Source: Lactobacillus sp.
GTDB lineage: Bacteria; Bacillota; Bacilli; Lactobacillales; Lactobacillaceae
DNA length: 64,000 nt
Assembly: GCA_022484695.1 (NCBI GenBank)
Contig: JAKVKU010000004.1
Span: forward strand, 124,001-188,000
Reading direction: 5' to 3'
Both the position numbers and the translations under genes were made by a program. Below the pieces are notes generated by a model. The model was given only the letters and a program-made list of their open reading frames with translations, ran no database searches and was not told the origin of the DNA. This document shows positions 49,852 through 57,823 of this stretch, in pieces; position 1 is the first letter of the stretch; the number at the start of each line of letters is the position of its first letter.

Positions 49852-50481
49852 CTAACGCCGAAATTTGGCAATTAACGTCTGGTAATCTTTCAATAATTGG
49901 GGCATGTACAGTTTAGCTTGCGGGCTGTGTTTGACCTGCTGCCATAAAATAGCCGCTACTTTTAAACGCTCACAGTATTGGCGAGTCGCTGGATCCTTAA
50001 AAAAGGCCCGCACAAAGTTATTCCATTGGTATGTAGCTTCTTCAGGCTCAACTTGCGGTTGCAAATCTGCCGCCTGAGTTTGGCCTTTTTTGTAGGTCAT
50101 GATTAAATCTTTGACGGTCACTTCAAGGTTATGTTCTGCGACAGCTTGACGCCGCAAAGCCGCCATTGCTTTTGTGAATGAAAAGTGTGGCACCTCAAAA
50201 TAATTGGCAAAAAATTGCCGGGCTGCTGTGTTAAACCTAAATCCCGAATCTACTATTCTAGTGTTCAAAGTGATGTCCCCGACTGTTAATGCTGGTACTT
50301 TACTTAGACGTTTAGCCGGTTTAATACGGTCTACGGGAATACCAGACAAAAACTGGCTAACGTATTGATTAAGTTGCGCTTTGGTACCATTTGTAGGCAA
50401 GCCCCACTGCCGACACATGGCCACCAGGTCTTGTTTGTAATAGTACGTGGCTTTAAAAGTTGCCAAATCGATTGTTGTCAT
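49852..50481 (-). CDS. SAP-domain protein with a C-terminal domain of unknown function
   Basis: 209 aa. N-terminal SAP-like motif (residues about 6-45: 'FKATYYYKQDLVAMCRQWGLPTNGTKAQLNQYV'-type region, LVAMCRQWGLPTNGTKA visible), which usually binds DNA. The middle 'RFNTAARQFFANYFEVPHFSFTKAM' is a conserved segment of a small family of SAP proteins in Firmicutes. The C-terminal part is charged and helical. A nucleic-acid-related role is likely, with no known activity. Separate from its neighbours on the strand by about 60 bp from the AlkD-like gene. Confidence 0.72.
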   Translation of the reverse strand: MTTIDLATFKATYYYKQDLVAMCRQWGLPTNGTKAQLNQYVSQFLSGIPVDRIKPAKRLSKVPALTVGDITLNTRIVDSGFRFNTAARQFFANYFEVPHFSFTKAMAALRRQAVAEHNLEVTVKDLIMTYKKGQTQAADLQPQVEPEEATYQWNNFVRAFFKDPATRQYCERLKVAAILWQQVKHSPQAKLYMPQLLKDYQTLIAKFRR

Positions 50482-50542
50482 CCCCTTTTTAAAATATCAA
50501 TCACACTAATTTCAGATGATTTTAAATTGCCTTAGCAACGGT

Positions 50543-51187
50543 TTATTTTGTTAAATACTTACTACCCTCTCGCTGGGCCAGCGGACTCAAGGCATGTGTC
50601 TGTATAAAATCAGCCACCCACTGGGGATTGGTTTTGCTATATTGGCGCAAAGACCAGCCAATGGCTTTTTGAATGAAGAATTCATCCGTATTGAGATCAT
50701 ACATAATCGCCTTTACCAACAAATCTGTATCCGTCAGTTCCTTTTGCATCAACTGTAAATTAATACTGACCCGCCGCATCCAAAAATCTTTATGCCGATA
50801 AAACAAAGCGAATAAACGGTCCTTATCTTGGGGATGTAGCTGTAAATATTTGCCAAATAACTTGCGCAAGCTATCCACTGAGTCCCACCAGCTTTTTTGG
50901 CTGACATAGTGGCTTAAGGTCACCATATCTGCAAATTGCCAATGCTTCACGTGGTAAGTCGCCAAATCAATGGCCGCATATTGGTACTCCCTGGCTGAGC
51001 GTTGGTATAAGTCGTCGATCCAAGTCAACACTTCTTCATTAGCCACTTGGCGACTTGCTTGCAGCAAGGGTTTTATGGCCGCGTGACGGTCCGGTGTCTT
51101 GACCCCTAAAAAAACAAACCGGTTGCGCATATATTTGGCCATGGCCTGGGCATTCTGGGGATCACCCTTCAATTCAAACTGCATCAT
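50543..51187 (-). CDS. AlkD-like DNA alkylation repair protein
   Basis: 214 aa; GAGGTGAGA just before tandem ATGs (51187, 51184). HEAT-like helical repeat glycosylase family: 'KSWWDSVDSLRKLFGKYL' (catalytic Trp-Asp of AlkD), 'DFWMRRVSINLQL', and 'DEFFIQKAIGWSLRQYSKTNP' (second DNA-contacting Trp). Excises positively charged alkylated bases without base flipping in the characterised enzyme. Length slightly shorter than AlkD (about 235 aa). Confidence 0.9.
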   Translation of the reverse strand: MMQFELKGDPQNAQAMAKYMRNRFVFLGVKTPDRHAAIKPLLQASRQVANEEVLTWIDDLYQRSAREYQYAAIDLATYHVKHWQFADMVTLSHYVSQKSWWDSVDSLRKLFGKYLQLHPQDKDRLFALFYRHKDFWMRRVSINLQLMQKELTDTDLLVKAIMYDLNTDEFFIQKAIGWSLRQYSKTNPQWVADFIQTHALSPLAQREGSKYLTK

Positions 51188-51283
51188 CTTCTCACCTCGT
51201 GACTGGTAGTCGTTTTATTTCGTCTTACTTTGTCAATATGATAATCTTAAGCCAGGTACTCTGAAATTAAAAGGAGGACAGAA

Positions 51284-51322
51284 ATGATTACCATTTATGT
51301 GATCAAATGTAGTCATTCATAA
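51284..51322 (+). pseudogene. 12-codon ORF with strong RBS, possible 5' remnant of a gene cut by the TnpB element
   Basis: AAAAGGAGGA stands 5 nt before ATG 51284, but the frame reads only 'MITIYVIKCSHS' then TAA. The RBS is as good as any in the window, which suggests a lost gene whose body was replaced by the TnpB insertion 130 bp downstream, or a leader peptide. Nothing further can be said. Confidence 0.35.
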
Positions 51323-51454
51323 TCAAATATCAGCATCAAAGTTTCGTAGTTAGTTGACCTAGTTTTTGTTTGAATTTCTTTTAATTTTTTGAGCACCAAG
51401 TATGACAAACACATATTCGATACTGTATCCTATAGAGTATAGGAGGTGGATCGA

Positions 51455-52657
51455 ATGCCAGTCAAAACTCATAAGATCAGGTGCTATCCTAATGCTGAAA
51501 TGCGCACTGTTATCGCTGAACTGACTGATTACAACCGTTTTTGTTGGAACCAGGGCTTAACTACCTGGAATGATATATATGAAGCGTCTCTCATCATGAA
51601 TGATAAGAAAATGCGGCCTAGTGAACGCAGCGTGCGCAACGAGTTGGTACAGAACAAAGCTGATTGGCAATATCAGCGGTCCGCCCGCGTGCTCCAAACT
51701 GCTATTCACCGCTTGCATCAGGCCTGGCAGAATTTCTTCAATCCCAACATGCCGGACGCCCATAAGCCCAAATTTTACAGTAAGCGCAATCCCAATCAAA
51801 GCTTCACAACAGACCGGGCAACTGTTAGCGGCAAGTTCCTGAGGCTGGATCGCCCCCGTGAAAGCAAGCATCACTTCACTGACATCAAACTGGCTGAAAC
51901 TTTACGCTTTTCTGGCGCCATCAAAACCGTGACGATAACCAAGCGCGGTGATAAGTTCTACGCCAGTATCGCTGTTTCAGTTGAAGATACTCCACAGCCA
52001 GCTTTCTACGAAAGTTGGGATATCGGCGGCATTGATCTCAACGTGGGCCACATTAGCTGGAATGATGGCGAAGTCAACACCTTTACCCCACGAATGGCGG
52101 TGTTGCATCAACGGGTCAAGGTCTATCAAAAACGCTTGGCCCGGAAACGGCGAGAGAATCCCAAGCATTTTCGGTCCAAGAACTACCAACGGACCCAGGC
52201 TAAGCTGAACCGGACTTATCAAAAGATCAATGCTTTACAGGATGACCTGATCCACAAGTTCAGCCAGCAAATCACCCAAGCTTATGCTGTTCTTTGTTTG
52301 GAAGACCTCAACGTTCGTAGCATGAAAATGGCCAAGAATAAGGTCAAAAACCTACAGCGCAGTCTCTTTCGCCGCCTGCGCACGGCAATCGAATATAAGG
52401 CTGCTTAGCAGCATCAACACGTAGTGATTGCGGACCGTTTCTTTCCGTCCACCCAGCGTTGTTCAAACTGTGGCTTCATCAAAACTGCCGACAGTTATGG
52501 CGGCAAGATGACCCTTCAAGGTAACAGTATTTATCATCAGCATGACGTGTACTGCTGTTACGAGTGTGGCATGGTCATGGATCGTGATGAGAATGCCGTT
52601 CAAAATTTAATTGCGTATGCGGCGGGGTTTCCGCCGGAACGGATAACCGTTCATTGA
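51455..52657 (+). pseudogene. tnpB: TnpB (IS200/IS605-family OrfB), interrupted by an in-frame amber codon
   Basis: Start ATG 51455 after AGGAGGT; repaired length 400 aa, the usual TnpB size. The frame is stopped by TAG at 52406-52408 (codon 318) and continues without shift for 83 more codons, so one base change (probably TGG to TAG) explains it. RuvC residues are present: Asp 194 in 'GGIDLNVGH', Glu 283 in 'LCLEDLNV', Asp in 'DRDENAVQN' near 376-378. The zinc finger 'CSNCG...CYECG' lies after the stop, as does the last RuvC Asp, so the truncated product should be inactive unless the codon is read through. No TnpA is nearby. Confidence 0.88.
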
Positions 52658-52831
52658 TGATTCTCCAGTCGGTCACTGTCCCAACTGACTTGTTCAGACG
52701 GGGGAATATCGGCGTTTACGAAATCGACGAAAAAAACGTAGCTTAACTGTCTAAATGTGAAGTAGTGTTATAGACCGGATATGATCACACTTGGTCACAT
52801 TTGTACACGTTTTAGAAAGCAGGATATGCCA

Positions 52832-53221
52832 ATGTCAGACACGAAGCGGACCTATCTCAAAATAACCATATTGATTGCCTTGCAAGTCGTACTCGTTGTG
52901 TTGATTGGTCTCACCATGCCCCGCAGTGTGAGCTTATTGTGGCATTTGGTCTTGCAAGAAACCATTTTATTCATCGCCATGTTTGCGGTGAATCATTGGC
53001 TTTTTAAACAAAGAATTTATTTGCGGCCGCAGATCTCGATATTAAAGATGCTGCCGTTAATGTGAATCTTTCTTTTATTTAGCCTGACCAGCCTAAGTAA
53101 TTTAGCCACGGCTAAGCATCCCCAAGTGGGCCTAGCCCTAGGTGTGGGGCTGGCAGCTGCGATTTATGAAGAATACTTCTTTCGGGGTATTGTCTTTGGT
53201 AAACTCCTGAGTACCGTCAAC
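52832..53221 (+). pseudogene. CPBP (CAAX) intramembrane protease, 5' part, broken by a stop codon and by the IscB element
   Basis: ATG 52832 after AGCAGGA. Three hydrophobic stretches, then an in-frame TGA at 53063-53065 (after 'LKMLPLM'); the same frame continues 'IFLLFSLTSLSNLA' and reaches the CPBP motif 'AAIYEEYFFRGIVFGKLL'. About 20 bp later the sequence changes into the IscB omega-RNA region. The C-terminal half with the two His motifs is missing. An intact CPBP gene lies on the other side of the element at 54953. Confidence 0.8.
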
Positions 53222-53535
53222 CGTGACCCCTCACTAAAGTAAGGGGCTTGAAGTGCTTGCTTCAAGTCTGGTTGTCTAGACTCAGTGTCTTTTGAACACT
53301 ACGTTATCTTGGTGATCACACCTGGGAATGATACCCTAGTTCCCAGCTCTGTGCGGGCGCTGTAAACAGTTCTAAGGTCAATGGGACCGTCAACCCGTGA
53401 GAAAGCTAATACTTGTTATTAGCTAAGCCTTGATAACCTTGTCGAAGGGTAACCTCACGAACTCAAGTCCGATGAACTTGACGCCGTGGTCAGGTCACTT
53501 TACCTGACGAACAACACTCATCAAAGGAGGGCATC
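53216..53535 (+). ncRNA. Omega (HEARO-type) RNA upstream of iscB
   Basis: 320 bp with no ORF but dense hairpins: CCCCT/AGGGG (about 53227-53246), CTTGAAG/CTTCAAG, AGCTAATA/TATTAGCT-type (near 53404-53424), TCAAGT/ACTTGA, GTCAGGT/ACCTGAC (just before the iscB RBS). The position directly 5' of an IscB ORF is where the guide-bearing omega RNA is encoded. The guide would come from the sequence immediately 5' (about 53196-53215), here the broken CPBP gene. Exact ends are not determinable by eye. Confidence 0.75.
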
Positions 53536-54840
53536 ATGCAAAATCGCGTCTTTGTCATCAATCGCCAAGGCGAGCCACTGATGCCTTGTAAACAACAAAA
53601 ATGTCGCAAACTCTTACAGGCTGGTAGAGCCAAAGTTATCAAGAAAGAACCATTCACTATTCAACTATTGTTTGGCTCAACTGGTTATAAACAACCTGTC
53701 TCAATTGGTGTAGATTCTGGACAGCATCATATCGGTCTGGCTGTTACTTCTCAGGATAAAGTCCTATTTCAAGGGGAAGTCAGTCTACGTCAAGATGTAA
53801 AAAAATTACTGGATACACGACGAAGTTATCGGCGTGGTCGCCGGAATCGTAACACCAAATACCGACAACCAAGATTTTTGAACCGAGCTAGATCAGCTGG
53901 TTGGCTACCGCCTTCTGTAGCCAGCAAAGTCCAACACAACATCAACTGGATCCGCCGATTTCAGGCGGTCTTACCCAAAACAGAACTGCATATCGAAGTG
54001 GGCAAATTCGACATGGCAAAAATGGTCCAGCCAGGTATCACTGGCTTAGGCTATCAGCAAGGCGACTTATATGGCTATGAAACGGCTAAGCAATATGTCT
54101 TAGACCGGGATAATTATACCTGCCAGATCTGTCATGGCAAGAGCAAGGACCCAAAGCTAAAGATCCATCACATCATCTACCGGTCCAATGGCGGTACAAA
54201 CCAAGTAAGCAACCTGCTAACGGTCTGTGCTACTTGTCATTTCCTGGCCAATCATCAACCGGGAGGCAAACTCTATGACTTGCAGGCTAAGAAATTTCAA
54301 AGTCACTGTTCTTTAAAGGGCGCTACCTTTATGAACATTTTGCGCCGCCGATTGTTCACGGCCTTTCCAGAAGCAAGCTTTCAATATGGGGCCCAGACGA
54401 CTTTAGACCGGGCCAAGTTAGACCTGAAAAAATCCCATTACAATGACGCTGTAACTATCAGTGGCATCCAAAGAATCACGAAGCAGCCCACTGCTGTAGT
54501 GATGTTTCACCAGTTCCGCAAAAAGAAACGCTCCCTGCACGAAGCCACAGCCCGTAAAGGCCGTAAAGTACCCAATATTACGAGTAAACGTAATGCTAAA
54601 AACACGAAATTTTCAAGAGGCTTTTATCTTAATGACTATGTGCAATTACCTGACGGACAAAAAGGAAATATCAGCGGGTTCAGTGGCAAAACAAAGTGTT
54701 TTGTGAAAGCGGGTGATGGGCATTACTTGACCATAAGTTCCAAATACAAACACATCAATCTAAGCAAACTTAAAGTGATTCAGCACCAAAATAACTGGAA
54801 CGTTGCTGAGATCAACACCGCAGACTACCTGATGGCGTAA
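53536..54840 (+). CDS. iscB: IscB RNA-guided nuclease (RuvC + HNH)
   Basis: 434 aa; AAAGGAGG RBS. N-terminal PLMP domain ('VINRQGEPLMPCKQQKC', residues 7-23), RuvC-I 'SIGVDSGQHHIGLAV' (Asp 60), arginine-rich bridge helix 'RRSYRRGRRNRNTKYRQ', RuvC-II 'ELHIEVGKFDM' (Glu 154), HNH insert with Cys 196/Cys 199, His-His 211-212, Asn 226 and Cys 231/Cys 234 ('KIHHIIYRSNGG', 'CATCH'), RuvC-III 'HYNDAVTIS' (His 301, Asp 304), then a basic C-terminal domain for target recognition. All catalytic residues are intact. IscB is the ancestor group of Cas9 and cuts DNA using the omega RNA. An HNH-only homing endonuclease is excluded by the split RuvC. Confidence 0.93.
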   Translation: MQNRVFVINRQGEPLMPCKQQKCRKLLQAGRAKVIKKEPFTIQLLFGSTGYKQPVSIGVDSGQHHIGLAVTSQDKVLFQGEVSLRQDVKKLLDTRRSYRRGRRNRNTKYRQPRFLNRARSAGWLPPSVASKVQHNINWIRRFQAVLPKTELHIEVGKFDMAKMVQPGITGLGYQQGDLYGYETAKQYVLDRDNYTCQICHGKSKDPKLKIHHIIYRSNGGTNQVSNLLTVCATCHFLANHQPGGKLYDLQAKKFQSHCSLKGATFMNILRRRLFTAFPEASFQYGAQTTLDRAKLDLKKSHYNDAVTISGIQRITKQPTAVVMFHQFRKKKRSLHEATARKGRKVPNITSKRNAKNTKFSRGFYLNDYVQLPDGQKGNISGFSGKTKCFVKAGDGHYLTISSKYKHINLSKLKVIQHQNNWNVAEINTADYLMA

Positions 54841-54952
54841 TAACTTTCTACAAAAGTTAAGGCTATCCCTCCCCTGACTCAAGTCAAGGGGATTCCCGCC
54901 TATTTTCATTGACCCGGCTTGATGCTTAGCCAAAGAAAGGTCCACCCTATCT

Positions 54953-55624
54953 ATGAAAAAACTCTTAGCCAGTATTAATCTATACAGCAAACGCCTGATA
55001 TTTTTTATCGGCTTTATCCTGCTTTATTCCCTAACTCAAATCGATGCCTTCTTCTCAGAAAAAATGCTGCATCGCTATCAATTCCTGATTCTGGGTGCCG
55101 AACTACTGCTGGCCGGGCTTTTGATCTGGTTGCTCATCAGTCGCTATCGCCACCAACTCAAAACACATAATCCCAATCATTATGGTCTACAGCCCTTTTC
55201 CAAATACAACCTGATCGTGCTACTCGTCGGTGCCGCTGTGAGTGTGGGCATTGACCCCTTATTCTCCCTACTGGGCGTCAGCAGCACGGACAATCAAACC
55301 ATTATCGACCAAATCATCAAAACGGCCCCGGTCCTCATCACCACAACGGGCATTTTAACCGCGCCGATCATTGAAGAATTAATCCTCCGGGGAATATTCT
55401 TCAATTACTTCTTTAACAAGGATTCAATTCCTTTTAAAATGGCGGCTGTCTTCACATCAGGCTTGATTTTTGGCTTGCTCCACGAACCCCAATTCAGCTT
55501 GGTCTTATTGAACTACAGTACTGCCGGTTGGCTTTTAGGAACAGTCTATGTCTTGACTAAAGACCTGCGTTACCCCATTATGATTCACATGTTAAATAAT
55601 ATCTTAGCCTTCTTGTTCCCATAA
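54953..55624 (+). CDS. CPBP family intramembrane glutamic endopeptidase
   Basis: 223 aa; AAAGGTCC 8-10 nt before ATG. Six to seven membrane helices. Motif 1 'APIIEELILRGIFFNYFF' (Glu-Glu...Arg), motif 2 'GLIFGLLHEPQF' (His), motif 3 'YPIMIHMLNNIL' (His, Asn), as in CAAX-protease/bacteriocin-immunity proteins. In lactic acid bacteria such proteins often act in bacteriocin self-immunity; no bacteriocin gene is seen here. It is not the continuation of the broken CPBP gene before the IscB element: it has its own complete N-terminus. Confidence 0.85.
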   Translation: MKKLLASINLYSKRLIFFIGFILLYSLTQIDAFFSEKMLHRYQFLILGAELLLAGLLIWLLISRYRHQLKTHNPNHYGLQPFSKYNLIVLLVGAAVSVGIDPLFSLLGVSSTDNQTIIDQIIKTAPVLITTTGILTAPIIEELILRGIFFNYFFNKDSIPFKMAAVFTSGLIFGLLHEPQFSLVLLNYSTAGWLLGTVYVLTKDLRYPIMIHMLNNILAFLFP

Positions 55625-55668
55625 AAAAGATGCCGCAAAGTCCAAACTTAACTTTGCGGCATCTTTAC
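55624..55668. terminator. Bidirectional terminator between CPBP and ABM genes
   Basis: Perfect 15-bp stem AAGATGCCGCAAAGT (55627-55641) with 55651-55665, A-run before and T-run after. Confidence 0.92.
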
Positions 55669-55682
55669 TTTTGAAATACGAT

Positions 55683-55970
55683 TTAACCTTCGTAATCCAT
55701 GCGGAAAATTTGCGGATCTTTCACCAAATAATCGCCAATGTGGGCTAAGAATTTTTGAAAGTGCGGTGTTTCATTGTGGAAGTCAACGGCTGCTTGGTCT
55801 TGCCATTGTTCAATGATCTCATATTCATCAAAAGAGTCGACCTTCCGGAAATGACCATAATACACATTGCCAGCTTCAGCTAAAGAACCTTCAACCAAAT
55901 CCTTGATGAACTGCTCATATTCACTTTGCATGCCAGGTTTAACCTTCAAATTCACATTAATGATCTTCAT
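55683..55970 (-). CDS. ABM-domain (YgiN-like) monooxygenase/quinol-type protein
   Basis: 95 aa. Start at ATG 55970 after CGGAGG; the frame is open upstream without RBS. Dimeric alpha/beta barrel domain: 'INVNLKVKPGMQSEYEQFI', 'VYYGHFRKVDSFDEYEIIEQW', 'ETPHFQKFL' (typical 'S.H...F' segment). Members modify quinols or small aromatics, or are structural relatives with no known activity. It is 15 bp... downstream of the oppositely oriented terminator and next to an MFS exporter on the same strand (69 bp gap). Confidence 0.8.
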   Translation of the reverse strand: MKIINVNLKVKPGMQSEYEQFIKDLVEGSLAEAGNVYYGHFRKVDSFDEYEIIEQWQDQAAVDFHNETPHFQKFLAHIGDYLVKDPQIFRMDYEG

Positions 55971-56039
55971 TTTAAAAAACCTCCGCTTACGTTTTGATAA
56001 GTTAAAAATACACCATTTTGGCAAACATGAAAAGCGTTA

Positions 56040-57215
56040 TCACTTTAATTTTGCGCCTTGTTTATTCCGCCGATTTAACAATAGAATGAAAATTAAGGCG
56101 ATGAGGGCAAAGACGCCGGCACCATAGCCTAAATAATCAAAACCCACGTTGGCCGCAATAATGCCCCCAACAGCTGAGCCAGAGGAAATCCCAAAGTTAA
56201 AGAAAATAGATTGTAGCGAGCTAGCCAATACCAATGCCGCTGGATATTCAGCTTCCGCCAAGTTCAAAAAGTGGATTTGAATGGGCGAACCTAACACCGA
56301 CATGGTAAAACTAATGGACATTAAGAACAACAAGCCCAGCCACTGGACATTCAAGGCAGCTGCTAAGCCTAAATAAATCACCAACTCTGAGATATACAGC
56401 CACGGAATTTTTTTCAAGCCACTGTGCCCAGCTAACCAGCCGGAAAATTGATTACTCACAATGGATAACAAGCCATAGATGAATAACAATAATCCCAAGC
56501 TGCCTTGGCTAAAGCCTAAGACATTGGTTAACAAAGGCCGAATAAACGTGTGGACCACATAGGCCCCAGCTGCACTGCTAAAGACAATGACGACCCCAAA
56601 TAAGAAACGACTATCTTTGAAAATAACCAATTGATCCAATAATTTGCTCTGAACACTAGGAATATCTCGGGGTAAGAAGAAATACATCAGCACCAATACC
56701 AAAATAGTGATCACTGAGATCCCCCAAAAAGCATAGCGCCAACCAAAATGGGTACTGACCATGGTACCAATGGGTAGACCAAAAACCGACGCAATACTGA
56801 AACCGGAAAAGATCCAGGACACTAAAAACGCCCGTTTGTTCATTGGCGCGATGTTCGTGGCCATGGCTAAACTCAAGGAAATAATCACCCCAGCTGTTAA
56901 AGCCGTCATGATCCGAGAAATCATCAGCTGCGTGTAACTCTGAGCCACAGCACTAAAGGTATTGCCCACTAGAAAAATTAATAGCAGACTAAACATGGCT
57001 TTAAAGCGGTTAAAACGACTGATGGCCATGGTGATAAATGGTGTGCTTATGGCGTAAACCAGGGCGAATAATGTCACCAGATAACCGGCCATGGATAACG
57101 AAACATTAAAAGCTTTGCTGAGATCCGATAAAATACCCACCACCATAAACTCATTACAGCCCAACATAAAACTAATCGATACAAGTAAAACGGTTTGGAT
57201 CCTAAATTTTGACAA
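56040..57215 (-). CDS. MFS transporter, DHA1-type efflux family
   Basis: 391 aa, about 12 helices. Paralogue of the exporter at 12405: both begin with an 'ILG(Y/C)xEFxxxGI' helix and share 'WIFSGFSIASVFGLPIGT' near the end of helix 5. No regulator gene is linked here. The RBS is weak (AAAGAAAGAG before ATG 57215). Substrate unknown. Confidence 0.85.
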   Translation of the reverse strand: MSKFRIQTVLLVSISFMLGCNEFMVVGILSDLSKAFNVSLSMAGYLVTLFALVYAISTPFITMAISRFNRFKAMFSLLLIFLVGNTFSAVAQSYTQLMISRIMTALTAGVIISLSLAMATNIAPMNKRAFLVSWIFSGFSIASVFGLPIGTMVSTHFGWRYAFWGISVITILVLVLMYFFLPRDIPSVQSKLLDQLVIFKDSRFLFGVVIVFSSAAGAYVVHTFIRPLLTNVLGFSQGSLGLLLFIYGLLSIVSNQFSGWLAGHSGLKKIPWLYISELVIYLGLAAALNVQWLGLLFLMSISFTMSVLGSPIQIHFLNLAEAEYPAALVLASSLQSIFFNFGISSGSAVGGIIAANVGFDYLGYGAGVFALIALIFILLLNRRNKQGAKLK

Positions 57216-57381
57216 AACACTCCAACTCTTTCTTTAAAAAATATGCCTCAAAAACTCTATCATATTTTCAAAGAAGTTGCTCTTAAAGTGAGAAAAGACT
57301 TATAATCTTAAGGTGAAACGAATGGCTACCATAACTTCAGCCTATCGGTTTTATAAATAAATGCAAAGGTTGGTCTTAAAA

Positions 57382-57819
57382 GTGGGAAAACAAAGAACAT
57401 TGATCTTAATCAAACCTGATGGTGTCGCCCATCAACACATCGGCGAAATTATCAATCGAATCGAACGCAAAGGCTATAGCATCGATGCCTTAAAAGTCAC
57501 CCAAGCTACTGATGCCCAACTGCGCCTGCATTATCCAGATAAAGTTGATAAATCCTTCTTTCCAGATATCGTCAGCTACATGAAAGAAGGCCCAATTGTT
57601 GCCATGATCGCCAGTGGGACCAACGTCATCGTCGCTTTCCACAGCATGGCTGGTATCACAAACCCCACCCAAGCAGCCCCTGGCACCATCCGCGGAGACT
57701 TCGGGCGTGAATGGCCTGATGGTAAAATTCGTAATGTGGTCCACAGTTCCGATAGTGTAGCCTGTGCTGAACGGGAAATTAAAATTTGGTTCCCAGAACT
57801 AGATCAAGATCAATCATAA
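57382..57819 (+). CDS. ndk: Nucleoside diphosphate kinase
   Basis: 145 aa. GTG 57382 is preferred because the family starts just before 'RTLILIKPDGV' and AGGTTGG lies 9 nt upstream; ATG 57361 in the same frame has no RBS. Catalytic 'NVVHSSDSVACAEREI' has the phosphohistidine; 'PDGV' Lys and 'PGTIRGDFG' Arg are also present. Transfers gamma phosphate between nucleoside triphosphates and diphosphates. It is a plasmid-borne housekeeping-type gene that ends 4 bp from the end of repA. Confidence 0.92.
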   Translation: MGKQRTLILIKPDGVAHQHIGEIINRIERKGYSIDALKVTQATDAQLRLHYPDKVDKSFFPDIVSYMKEGPIVAMIASGTNVIVAFHSMAGITNPTQAAPGTIRGDFGREWPDGKIRNVVHSSDSVACAEREIKIWFPELDQDQS

Positions 57820-57823
57820 ATTC

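Larger units (their letters stand above)
53216..54905 (+). mobile_element. IscB-carrying element (IS200/IS605 superfamily, ISC group), without TnpA
   Basis: Left end placed where CPBP coding sequence stops resembling the family; right end after the hairpin CCCCTGACT/AGTCAAGGGG (54873-54894). It contains only the omega RNA and iscB, so any transposition needs a TnpA from elsewhere. Boundaries are approximate. Confidence 0.65.

Noticed and set aside
53536-54840. Reading the HNH protein as a group I intron homing endonuclease or a Cas9 fragment
   Set aside because: The PLMP domain, bridge helix and all three RuvC parts fit IscB at full length, and there is no CRISPR array.
54953-55624. The downstream CPBP gene as the 3' half of the broken CPBP gene
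   Set aside because: It has its own start, RBS and all three motifs, including its own EExxxR motif, so it is a separate gene.
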